DNA of 13,583 nt from contig USBP01000013.1 in assembly GCA_900552985.1 (NCBI GenBank), positions 1-13,583 of the forward strand. The letters run 5' to 3'. The stretch comes from an uncultured Oscillospiraceae bacterium. GTDB taxonomy: Bacteria; Bacillota; Clostridia; Oscillospirales; Acutalibacteraceae. Shown here piece by piece: positions 7,426 to 13,583 of the stretch (its first letter is position 1; each line of letters opens with the position of its first letter). The position numbers were made by a program, and so were the translations under genes. The notes beneath the pieces were generated by a model. The model did no database searches and was not told the DNA's origin. It saw only the letters and a list, made by a program, of their open reading frames with translations.

Positions 7426-7452
7426 GCGGTGCGGGCAGGATTCCCGCACCGC
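7426..7452. other. Ten-base-pair GC-rich stem-loop
   Basis: GCGGTGCGGG (7426-7435) pairs perfectly with CCCGCACCGC (7443-7452) around a seven-base loop. No T-run follows on either strand, so it is not a standard terminator. Part of the 3' arm (TTCCCGC, 7441-7447) can instead pair with GCGGGAA (7469-7475), so two mutually exclusive folds exist. Confidence 0.5.
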
Positions 7453-7476
7453 GCTGCGCTTGACGGGAGCGGGAAT

Positions 7477-7526
7477 AAAAAAAGCGGGTTCCCCTCGCTC
7501 AACGGCCAGGGAAACCCGCTTTTTTC
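7477..7526. terminator. Bidirectional intrinsic terminator after the CHAP gene
   Basis: AGCGGGTT (7483-7490) pairs with AACCCGCT (7513-7520); the stem extends into CCC/GGG with one extra base on one side. It has seven A residues on its left and six T residues on its right, so both strands carry a proper T-tract. It lies just past the stop at 7553 on the minus strand. No plus-strand gene nearby needs it. Confidence 0.85.
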
Positions 7527-7552
7527 ATCCGTTTATCAGATTTTAACAGCCT

Positions 7553-8440
7553 TTATAAACGCCTTTTCCGCCGCACGAGCAGCACGATAGCCGCGAGGAG
7601 CAACGCCGCCAATACGGCGCCTAAAATCGAAAGGAGCAGCTTTGAGCGCCCGGCGGGCTGCTCTGTCTGCGCATTGGCGGCAGCCGCTTGCGTTGTTATG
7701 GCGCGGGCGGTTGTTTCATTGGGGAGCGTAGATGCAGCTGAGGTGAGCTCCGTGGCAGGTTGCGTGGTTACGGTAGTAGACGGGGCTGTGGTGGAGGCGG
7801 CTGTTGCTTTTTGGGTGGTGGGCTTTTTGGTGGTCACAGGCTTTTTCGTTGTGGCAGGCTTCTTTGTGGTTGTGGGGCGCTTTGTGGTCGTCTCCGGCAG
7901 ATCGAGAGCCGGAACAGCGCCGCCGGTGGTCGAAATGGGCGCATAAACGTCATAGGTACTGTAGGGGAAGCGCACCACGCGGTTGACGCTGGCGTGCGGC
8001 GCGCCGTTTTTTGTGTAGGAGTAGTTTTGCTCGATCACGGTGATCGTGCGCGCGCTGGCATCATAGGATTTCACAATCGCCCAGTGATCGTAGGATTTAC
8101 CGCGCTTTTCTGCGGGAGAGTAGTAGACATCGCCCGGCTTCGGGCTGCTGGTCTTTTTGAAATCATAGCCCGGCGACACCATCTGGAGGCCAAAGCCAAA
8201 GTAGGCGTATACCTCTAGGCCGTATGCTTGCCTGTAAAACCGCATGATATACTCGTTGCACTGGATGTCGCTGCTCAGGTTGTAATAGGCGGGCACGCCG
8301 CAGAAGGTATCCGCCACAAACCCGTCCCCTGTGATTTTCACATAGGTGCTGCGCACAGTCTCCCCCGCAGCCAGTGCCGAGCTGCTGAAAGCGCATAGAC
8401 ACAACGCGCAGGCGAGGAAAATACAAAGCAATTTTTTCAT
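7553..8440 (-). CDS. Secreted, membrane-anchored CHAP-domain protein
   Basis: This 295-residue protein has a clear signal peptide (MKKLLCIFLACALCLC start, likely cut after SALA at 24). A compact CHAP-like cysteine amidase/peptidase domain spans about 30-165, with C61 in QCNEYIMRF, H119 in DHWAIV, and E137/N139 in VIEQN as the probable catalytic set. Residues about 172-260 form a Thr-rich linker with TTKKP repeats. The C-terminus is a hydrophobic helix (about 268-289) followed by RRKRRL. This keeps a cell-wall-lytic or amidase domain outside the membrane on a stalk. The tail resembles a sortase signal, but no LPxTG-type motif is seen. The ATG at 8440 is chosen for its signal peptide and a weak GAGAG site; the ATG at 8470 has no ribosome site. 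It follows the phosphodiesterase-like gene by 60 bases, probably in one operon. The substrate is presumed peptidoglycan but not shown. Confidence 0.85.
   Translation of the reverse strand: MKKLLCIFLACALCLCAFSSSALAAGETVRSTYVKITGDGFVADTFCGVPAYYNLSSDIQCNEYIMRFYRQAYGLEVYAYFGFGLQMVSPGYDFKKTSSPKPGDVYYSPAEKRGKSYDHWAIVKSYDASARTITVIEQNYSYTKNGAPHASVNRVVRFPYSTYDVYAPISTTGGAVPALDLPETTTKRPTTTKKPATTKKPVTTKKPTTQKATAASTTAPSTTVTTQPATELTSAASTLPNETTARAITTQAAAANAQTEQPAGRSKLLLSILGAVLAALLLAAIVLLVRRKRRL
7808..7891 (-). repeat. TTKKP-type tandem repeat in the CHAP protein linker
   Basis: Residues 184-211 consist of about four imperfect copies of a TTKKP unit (forms include TTTKRP, ATTKKP and VTTKKP). The DNA is correspondingly G/T-rich and repetitive on the plus strand, so copy number may vary between strains. 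Such Thr/Pro stalks space a catalytic domain away from the membrane. Confidence 0.75.
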
Positions 8441-8462
8441 CAGTTCTCTCACAACCCCATTT

Positions 8463-8478
8463 ATTTTCATATGAAAAT
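8463..8478. promoter_or_regulatory. Perfect 16-base palindrome before the CHAP gene
   Basis: ATTTTCATATGAAAAT reads identically on both strands. It lies in the 60-base gap between the phosphodiesterase-like stop and the CHAP start at 8440. This length of exact dyad symmetry fits a binding site for a homodimeric regulator, or a small ATAT-loop hairpin in the mRNA. A second small stem-loop (AAGGCG 8483-8488 with CGCCTT 8497-8502) lies beside it, overlapping the upstream stop codon. Confidence 0.45.
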
Positions 8479-8500
8479 TTCAAAGGCGATGTACCCCGCC

Positions 8501-9436
8501 TTACAGTGCTTCTATTTTTTTGCTGCTGGCCAAAAAGGTCATCCGATCCTGTATTTTCTGGGTGCCGTGCCGGGTCTTGTGCCCGCCGTGGTCGGAGGTA
8601 ATGAGAATGAGCCAATCCTCTTTCTCGTAGCTCTCGCGTGCGCGCACGCGCTCCATCAGCTCATAGGCGCAGCGGTCGCAGTCGGAAATGCTTTTGGTGT
8701 AGAAATAGTTGTGGTTGCTGAAGGCGATCCCGTGGCCGCAGCTGTCCGGCCCTTCATAGATGCCGAAAATGCAGTCTGCGTCCGCATCGATTGCGTGGAG
8801 CAGCTGCTCGTGAAGATCGTTTTCATCCTTACAGTGCAGGTGCTCGAGCGGGAGCCGCTCCCGTTTTGCGGTTTCTATCTCCCCTTTATAGGTGTGTGTG
8901 AAGTGTGTGGGCCACAGGCCGTAGAAGCGGGCGGAGATTCCCCTGCGTGCAAGCTCCAGCAGCACGGTAGGATATTCCTCTTTTAAGGTATCCATACCAT
9001 AAACGCCGTGCTCCCGCGCCCAAACGCCGGTTAAAATGGAAGCCCAGCCCGGCGCAGTGCTGGTCTCCTGCCGCGTTGCCCGGTCGCCCGGCTCGCCTCC
9101 CGTGTAGGTCAGGTAAAGCCCGCCCTGTTTCTTCAGGGCGCACACGGCGCTCAAACGGCTGTCTTCATTTGTGACGGCCAGCTTCGGGTCGCGGGATTTG
9201 ACGAGGTTGAGCATACCGTCCGCCCGCGCGCCGTCAAATCCAATGATCAGCGCCTTTTTGCGCTTGCCGCAATCTGTATCCGTGAAATGCTCGCGAATCA
9301 GGCGCGCCGTGACCGTTTGCGGATAGGCCGCGGCGCATGTGTTTTCAAAAATTCCGCTGACCTGGACGGCCTGTATGTAATCCTTCTCCGACTGTGTGGT
9401 ATCAAAATGCCAGGTAAGCTTCTGCGTCAGCGACAT
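8501..9436 (-). CDS. Nucleotide pyrophosphatase/phosphodiesterase-like protein (alkaline phosphatase superfamily)
   Basis: This 311-residue protein has the full two-metal ligand set of nucleotide pyrophosphatase/phosphodiesterases: D68 in GFDGAR, a nucleophile-position Thr (T127 in TAPGW, before ILTGVWAREHGVYG), D231 and H235 in the D-x3-H spacing, D282-H283 in SDHGGH, and H290 in RHG. Known family members hydrolyse phosphodiester or phosphomonoester bonds of nucleotides, glycerophosphodiesters or phosphonates. There is no signal peptide in the chosen form, so it appears cytoplasmic, unlike many relatives. It is shorter than the usual 350-450 residues. The start at 9436 follows AGGGGG at eight bases; an in-frame extension to 9634 crosses the promoter. 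It is followed by the CHAP gene on the same strand. The exact substrate is unknown. Confidence 0.82.
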   Translation of the reverse strand: MSLTQKLTWHFDTTQSEKDYIQAVQVSGIFENTCAAAYPQTVTARLIREHFTDTDCGKRKKALIIGFDGARADGMLNLVKSRDPKLAVTNEDSRLSAVCALKKQGGLYLTYTGGEPGDRATRQETSTAPGWASILTGVWAREHGVYGMDTLKEEYPTVLLELARRGISARFYGLWPTHFTHTYKGEIETAKRERLPLEHLHCKDENDLHEQLLHAIDADADCIFGIYEGPDSCGHGIAFSNHNYFYTKSISDCDRCAYELMERVRARESYEKEDWLILITSDHGGHKTRHGTQKIQDRMTFLASSKKIEAL

Positions 9437-9476
9437 GGCAATTTCCCCCTTCTGTTTTTCGCATTTTACCGCCCTC

Positions 9477-9505
9477 AGTATAGCCGAATGCACAGTAAAA
9501 GGCAA
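9477..9505 (-). promoter_or_regulatory. Predicted promoter of the phosphodiesterase-like/CHAP unit
   Basis: On the minus strand TTGCCT (9500-9505) and TATACT (9477-9482) have a 17-base spacer, close to consensus. The leader would be about 35 bases to the ATG at 9436. It faces away from the MFS promoter. Confidence 0.7.
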
Positions 9506-9539
9506 GATGGATTTTTTGTGCTGCGAGCGGGAATCCGTG

Positions 9540-9562
9540 TGGAGGAGAGCGGCGCTCCCCGG
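9540..9562. other. Imperfect GC-rich dyad in the divergent promoter region
   Basis: GGAGAGC and GCTCCCC pair with one A/C mismatch around a GGC centre, between the two divergent promoters. The flanking half-sites ATCCGTG (about 9533) and CACGGAT (9614-9620, inside the MFS promoter spacer) are also inverted copies of one another. Either could be a regulator site; neither is a recognised operator. Confidence 0.25.
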
Positions 9563-9599
9563 TCTGGGCGGTTGATTAAAAAAAGCAGACGGGAAACGA

Positions 9600-9628
9600 T
9601 TGATTTTCAGGGGCACGGATGGTATAGT
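9600..9628 (+). promoter_or_regulatory. Predicted promoter of the MFS transporter/beta-mannosidase operon
   Basis: TTGATT (9600-9605) and TATAGT (9623-9628) have a 17-base spacer. The start of transcription would be near 9635, leaving about 30 bases of leader that ends in the AAGGGG ribosome site. Confidence 0.7.
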
Positions 9629-9664
9629 AATCACGGTTCATTTTTCAGGATAAGGGGTAAAAGG

Positions 9665-10936
9665 ATGCGTCACAATCGAGCGGGCTTCGACGCCCATGAA
9701 AAGAGGCTGTTCCAGCTGTGTTGGGCGGCCTATTTTGCCACCTACATCTGCCGGCTCAATTTTTCGGCCGTTATGCCGGAGTTGAGCGCGCTTGCTCTTT
9801 TTAGTAAGTCACAGATTGCCTCCGTCTCCTCCTGCTTTTTTATTACCTACGGTGTTGGGCAGTTTATCAACGGTTTTCTCGGCGACCGCATTGCGCCGCG
9901 CCAGATGGTATTCGGCGGGCTGCTGGTTTCGGCTCTGTGCAATATCTCCCTGTTTTTTTTGCACAGCTACGGCGTACTGATTTTCTTCTGGGGATTAAAC
10001 GGCTTTGTGCAATCTATGGTCTGGTCGCCGATTCTGCGCATTGCCGGGGAGTATTACGATGAAAAGGGCAAGGCAAAATTTGGAATTGATATCTCCACCA
10101 CCGTGCCGCTTGGGACGCTTGCAAGCTATGGGGTCAGCCTGCTTGCGCTGAAGTGCCTGCCGTGGAATGGCGTGTTCTTCGTCTGCGGTGCAATTGTGTT
10201 GGGTGCGAGCGTCGTCTGGTTCGTCGGTACGGGGCGGCTTCTGCCGAAAATGGAGAAGGTTACTCAGCCCGCCGCTCTTCAGGCGGAAAGTGGGCCGGAC
10301 AAACTGCCGTTAAAGCCGTTTTTGAAGATGTTTGCCTCCTCCGGCCTGATTTTGTTACTGATTCCGATTGCGGTGCATGGCACGCTGAAGGATGGCGTGA
10401 CACAGTGGGTGCCCACCTATATCGTGGAGATTTTTGCGGCGGATAGCAGCGTTTCGCTCGCGCTGACGATGCTTCTGCCGGTTGTCAATGTGGCGGGGGC
10501 CTACGTTGCCAAATGGCTCAACCGATACATACGCAGCGAGCCTGCAACGGCCGGCGTGTTTTTTGCCGCGGCGCTCGGGCTGCTGGCAGTGCTGCTCTTC
10601 TGGGGGGATCGGAGCATGCTGCTGACCATTTTGTGCCTGGCCGGAATTACGACCTCCATGTTTGGGGTCAACGTGATGATGATCACGTTCATTCCATTGC
10701 ATTTCAGCCGGTATGGGCGCACAAGCTCTATGTCCGGCTTTCTCAACAGCGTGGCCTATATTGGCTGCGGTGTGTCCAATTTCGGCACAGGATATCTTTT
10801 AAACCACTTTTCCTGGGATGCGACCATCCTGTTGTGGATGGGTTTGGCTGGGGCGGCGATTGTGCTGAGCGTTGCAGCTGTTCGCATCTGGAAAAATTTT
10901 CAGAAAAGAGAGACTGGCCTGATAGAAGTGCGATAA
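9665..10936 (+). CDS. MFS transporter, OPA (GlpT/UhpT-like) type
   Basis: This 423-residue protein has about 12 hydrophobic helices and a polar start. Helix 1 carries AAYFATYICRLNFSAVMPEL, the organophosphate:phosphate antiporter (OPA) signature, with R30 at the position of the first phosphate-binding Arg of GlpT/UhpT. The loop after helix 2 has GVGQFINGFLGDRIAPRQ, also OPA-like. In the second half, GTLKDGVTQWVPTYI aligns with the GlpT segment carrying the second Arg, but here the residue is K242. OPA carriers usually exchange sugar phosphates or glycerol-3-phosphate; with a beta-mannosidase 22 bases downstream, a mannose-containing oligosaccharide or glycoside is a reasonable guess. The ATG at 9665 follows AAGGGG at seven bases; the longer reading frame to 9287 crosses the promoter and the opposing gene and is not used. 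Confidence 0.88.
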   Translation: MRHNRAGFDAHEKRLFQLCWAAYFATYICRLNFSAVMPELSALALFSKSQIASVSSCFFITYGVGQFINGFLGDRIAPRQMVFGGLLVSALCNISLFFLHSYGVLIFFWGLNGFVQSMVWSPILRIAGEYYDEKGKAKFGIDISTTVPLGTLASYGVSLLALKCLPWNGVFFVCGAIVLGASVVWFVGTGRLLPKMEKVTQPAALQAESGPDKLPLKPFLKMFASSGLILLLIPIAVHGTLKDGVTQWVPTYIVEIFAADSSVSLALTMLLPVVNVAGAYVAKWLNRYIRSEPATAGVFFAAALGLLAVLLFWGDRSMLLTILCLAGITTSMFGVNVMMITFIPLHFSRYGRTSSMSGFLNSVAYIGCGVSNFGTGYLLNHFSWDATILLWMGLAGAAIVLSVAAVRIWKNFQKRETGLIEVR

Positions 10937-10958
10937 TAGAAGAAAGGATGGTTTTGTT

Positions 10959-13526
10959 ATGTTGGAGCAATCATTAAACGGCGCACGCGGCGTTTGGCAA
11001 TTCCGCGAAGCGGGGAAAGAGGAGTGGCTGCCGGCGGAGGTGCCCGGCTGCAACTACAACGACCTGCTGGCGATTGGGGCGATAGAGGATCCCTTCATTG
11101 GCCAGAATGAGGAGAAGAGCAAGTGGGTGGGCGAGAAGGATTGGGAATATCGCCGCTTCTTTACAGTGGGGCAGGAGTTGCTTGCAATGGATGAGATTCT
11201 GCTGCATTGTGAAATGCTTGATACCCTCTGTGAAGTTTCGGTCAACGGCATGTTGGTGGGGAAGGGGAAAAACATGCACCTGACCTATGATTTCCCGGTC
11301 AAACAGCTGCTGCACGAGGGCAAAAATGAACTGCGCATTCTGTTTTTCTCTCCGCTGCAATTCCTGCGGGAAGAGGAGAAGCGCGAGCACGTGCCCGGCA
11401 ATGGGCAAAGCGTAACGGGCGCCTCTCATATGCGCAAGGCGCAGTGCCATTTCGGCTGGGATTGGGGCCCGACAATCCCGATCAGCGGCGTCACGCGCGA
11501 TATTTCCCTGCGAGGCTATCAATGCGCCCGGATTGTGGAAACACGCATCCGCCAAAGCCACCATGACGGCGTGGTGGATGTGACGGTTAAGGCCACGGCG
11601 GAGTGGGTTACAGAGCAGGGGGAGAGGGAGCCGGCCTTCCGCTTTACGCTGCTTTCCCCCACAGGGGAGGCGCTTGGCCATGCCACGGCTACGGGGTTGG
11701 AGGCGGAATGCGCCTTTACCGTAGAGAACCCGCAGCTGTGGTGGACCAACGACCTTTCCGACAGGGAGATTCAGCCCCTCTACACCGTGAAGGCGGAGCT
11801 TTTGCAGGGGGAAACTGCGCTCGACGAAACTGCCAGGCGAATCGGCCTGCGCACGATTGTTCTCAACCGGGAGAAGGATCAGTGGGGGCATAACTTCCAA
11901 TTCGTGTTAAACGGTGTTCCGCTGTTTGCAAAGGGCGGCGACTATATCCCGATGGATTCGTTTATCACGCGTGCGGATGATGACAAAAAGCGGAAGCTCC
12001 TTTGGGATTGCCAGGCTGCCCATATGAATATGATCCGTATTTGGGGCGGCGGCTATTATGAGACGGATTCCTTTTATGATATCTGCGATGAATACGGGAT
12101 TCTGGTCTGGCAGGATTTCATGTTTGCCTGTGCGCCCTATCCGTTTTATGAGGAGGCGTTTCTCGAGAGCGTTAAGCAGGAGATCACCTGCAATGTGCGC
12201 CGCCTGCGCCACCATGCAAGCCTGTCGCTCTGGTGCGGAAACAATGAGATTGAGGATATGTCCATGGGCTGGAAGGCGTATGTTAAGCTCAACCAGTGGA
12301 CGGAAATCTTTTTCTACCAGATCCTGCCCGATTTTGTGAAAGCGTTGGATGACCAAACGCCCTTTATCTCCGGTTCTCCCTGCGGGACGGGGTATTTGCA
12401 GGATATCCACAGCGATGATGCGGGCGATACGCACCTGTGGCAGGTGTGGCACGGCTTGCAGCCGCTGAATTTCTACCGCAGGCACCTCACGCGCTTTTGC
12501 AGCGAGTTCGGCCTGGAGTCCATGCCGAGCATTTCTACTGTGAACTTTTTTGCCAGGCCGGAGGATAAGGCGTTGACCAGCCCGGTGTTCAACGCGCATC
12601 AGAAGAGCCCGAGTGGAAACCGGAAGATGATTTACTATATCGCCTCGCAGTATCTCCTGCCGGAGCGTTTTGATGATCTGCTGTATCTGACGCAGATGAT
12701 CCAGCTGGAGGGCGTGCGCGACGCAACGGAGCACTGGCGGCGCAACCGCGGCCGCTGCAACGGCTCGCTGTACTGGCAGCTCAATGATTGCTGGCCCGTT
12801 TGCTCCTGGGCGGGCATCGATTATTTTGGCCGGTTCAAAGCGCTGCATTACGGTGCTCGCCACTTCAACGAGCCGGTAATGGTTTCGATTGAAGATACCC
12901 GCAAGGAGCTCAAGCTTTTTGTAATCAACGACAAAGCGGCTCCGTTTACGGGATCGCTGTCCTGCCGGGTGCTCCGCTTTGACGGCACGCCGGTGTTTGA
13001 AAAGCACTTCACCGTTTCCGCCCCGGCGACGGGGGTTGCGCGTGTGGTGCGCATGGAGTGTAAGGCGATCCTCAAGGGCGCCGCGCGTGCGGATTGCGTA
13101 TTTGTTGCCCAGCTGAATGCGGCGGACGGCACGCCCGTTTCCCGCAAGACGCTGCTCTTTGAAAAGGAGCGTGATTGCCGCCTGCCGGACAGCAGGTTCC
13201 ACTGCGAGGTGGCGGTGTGCGACGGCAAGGCGAGCGTTACCGTATCCTCTGATGCGTTTGCGCGCAGCCTGTTTATTGACAGCCCCCTGTTTGACGGCAA
13301 TCTGACGGATAATTTCTTTGATCTGTTGCCGGACGAGCAGGTGACGGTGCATGGCCCGGTGCAGGCGGGGGGCACCGCTGAGCAGTTGCAAAAAGCGCTT
13401 GTGCTGCGCAGCGTAGGCAATATTACACAGGTGAAATCGAAACTGAACGGCCAGCTGCAGGCGCTTGGCGTAAAGCTGATCCCGATCAATTTCGTCAACT
13501 GGGTTTACCGGGCAATCGCCGGGTAA
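10959..13526 (+). CDS. GH2 beta-mannosidase
   Basis: This 855-residue cytoplasmic enzyme removes terminal beta-linked mannose from the non-reducing end. Residues 1 to about 170 form the jelly-roll domain ending in FGWDWGP (165-171), characteristic of beta-mannosidases within GH2. About 185-290 is an immunoglobulin-like domain. About 295-620 is the barrel: RIWGGGYYETD near 360-370, ILVWQDFMFACAPYP, acid/base E430 in WCGNNEIEDM, and nucleophile E516 in FCSEFGLES. About 630-855 are further beta-sandwich domains. Length and motifs are complete. The start at 10959 follows an AAAGGA site. It is the second gene of an operon with the MFS transporter, which probably supplies its substrate: mannobiose, mannosyl-GlcNAc or other beta-mannosides. 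Within GH2, beta-mannosidase is much better supported than beta-galactosidase or beta-glucuronidase. No terminator is visible before the window ends. Confidence 0.95.
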   Translation: MLEQSLNGARGVWQFREAGKEEWLPAEVPGCNYNDLLAIGAIEDPFIGQNEEKSKWVGEKDWEYRRFFTVGQELLAMDEILLHCEMLDTLCEVSVNGMLVGKGKNMHLTYDFPVKQLLHEGKNELRILFFSPLQFLREEEKREHVPGNGQSVTGASHMRKAQCHFGWDWGPTIPISGVTRDISLRGYQCARIVETRIRQSHHDGVVDVTVKATAEWVTEQGEREPAFRFTLLSPTGEALGHATATGLEAECAFTVENPQLWWTNDLSDREIQPLYTVKAELLQGETALDETARRIGLRTIVLNREKDQWGHNFQFVLNGVPLFAKGGDYIPMDSFITRADDDKKRKLLWDCQAAHMNMIRIWGGGYYETDSFYDICDEYGILVWQDFMFACAPYPFYEEAFLESVKQEITCNVRRLRHHASLSLWCGNNEIEDMSMGWKAYVKLNQWTEIFFYQILPDFVKALDDQTPFISGSPCGTGYLQDIHSDDAGDTHLWQVWHGLQPLNFYRRHLTRFCSEFGLESMPSISTVNFFARPEDKALTSPVFNAHQKSPSGNRKMIYYIASQYLLPERFDDLLYLTQMIQLEGVRDATEHWRRNRGRCNGSLYWQLNDCWPVCSWAGIDYFGRFKALHYGARHFNEPVMVSIEDTRKELKLFVINDKAAPFTGSLSCRVLRFDGTPVFEKHFTVSAPATGVARVVRMECKAILKGAARADCVFVAQLNAADGTPVSRKTLLFEKERDCRLPDSRFHCEVAVCDGKASVTVSSDAFARSLFIDSPLFDGNLTDNFFDLLPDEQVTVHGPVQAGGTAEQLQKALVLRSVGNITQVKSKLNGQLQALGVKLIPINFVNWVYRAIAG

Positions 13527-13583
13527 CAGCGCAGCCCCCACAAAACCAATCAAAACACCGCGCCGCATCAGGCAGGCAAGGCC
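13527..13583. other. Trailing intergenic or partial sequence
   Basis: The last 57 bases after the beta-mannosidase stop hold no stem-loop with a T-run and no start codon with a ribosome site on the plus strand. A minus-strand frame is open across the window edge and reads on antisense to the mannosidase, so it is not convincing evidence of a gene. Confidence 0.4.

Noticed and set aside
7430..7525. CRISPR-like repeats or riboswitch among the GC hairpins
   Set aside because: The inverted repeats are neither regularly spaced nor identical direct repeats, and no known riboswitch core is recognisable by eye.
9437..9634. 66-codon upstream extension of the phosphodiesterase-like frame
   Set aside because: It spans the -35/-10 elements of its own promoter; the ATG at 9436 has an AGGGGG site at good spacing.
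9287..9664. 126-codon upstream extension of the MFS frame
   Set aside because: It overlaps the phosphodiesterase-like start and the MFS promoter; the ATG at 9665 has a good ribosome site and begins a normal OPA N-terminus.
10974..11900. 308-codon minus-strand frame over the N-terminal half of the beta-mannosidase
   Set aside because: It is another shadow of the same gene, without family motifs or a ribosome site.
11907..13568. Long open frame of 553 codons on the minus strand across the beta-mannosidase
   Set aside because: It lies wholly antisense to a complete GH2 enzyme with intact catalytic motifs, has no ribosome site, and its product is low-complexity and Arg/His-rich as expected of a codon-bias shadow.

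Overview
The window looks like a chromosomal piece of a gut-type Firmicute (class Clostridia, probably Oscillospiraceae/Ruminococcaceae-like). This rests on purine-rich Shine-Dalgarno sites before almost every gene, promoters close to the housekeeping TTGNNN-17-TATANT form, AT-rich intergenic segments in otherwise moderately GC-rich coding DNA, and a Thr/Lys/Pro-repeat surface protein of a kind common in these bacteria. The genus is an inference and cannot be fixed from the sequence. No rRNA, tRNA, insertion sequence, phage gene or CRISPR array is visible.

Layout. (1) 46-2315, plus strand: an XRE-cupin regulator followed closely by an ACSM-like acyl-CoA synthetase, ending at a bidirectional terminator (2328-2367). 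(2) 2405-6630, minus strand: a secreted F5/8-type-C-like plus GH18 protein (2405-3877) and a cytoplasmic GH3 beta-glycosidase (4192-6630). They are separated by a 314-base gap holding a long composite terminator and a good promoter for the GH18 gene. (3) 6749-7303, minus: a GtrA-like four-helix membrane protein with its own promoter. (4) 7553-9436, minus: a nucleotide pyrophosphatase/phosphodiesterase-like protein and a secreted, membrane-anchored CHAP-domain protein, probably co-transcribed. (5) 9665-13526, plus: an OPA-type MFS transporter and a GH2 beta-mannosidase 22 bases apart, divergent from group 4. Both divergent units have promoters with 17-base spacers.

Function. The main theme is carbohydrate use. 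A secreted GH18 enzyme could act on chitin-like or N-glycan material outside the cell, and the MFS transporter, GH3 enzyme and beta-mannosidase could import and finish small oligosaccharides inside. The transporter plus beta-mannosidase operon is the firmest functional unit. The acyl-CoA synthetase with its cupin regulator is a self-contained acid-activation module. The CHAP and phosphodiesterase-like pair suggests cell-envelope work but has no assigned substrate.

I found no clear new defence or mobile system. The most notable points are the Lys at the second anion-binding Arg position of the OPA transporter, the 142-residue C-terminal extension of the GH3 enzyme, a perfect 16-base palindrome before the CHAP gene, a sortase-like tail without a recognisable sortase motif, and several unusually elaborate intergenic stem-loops.
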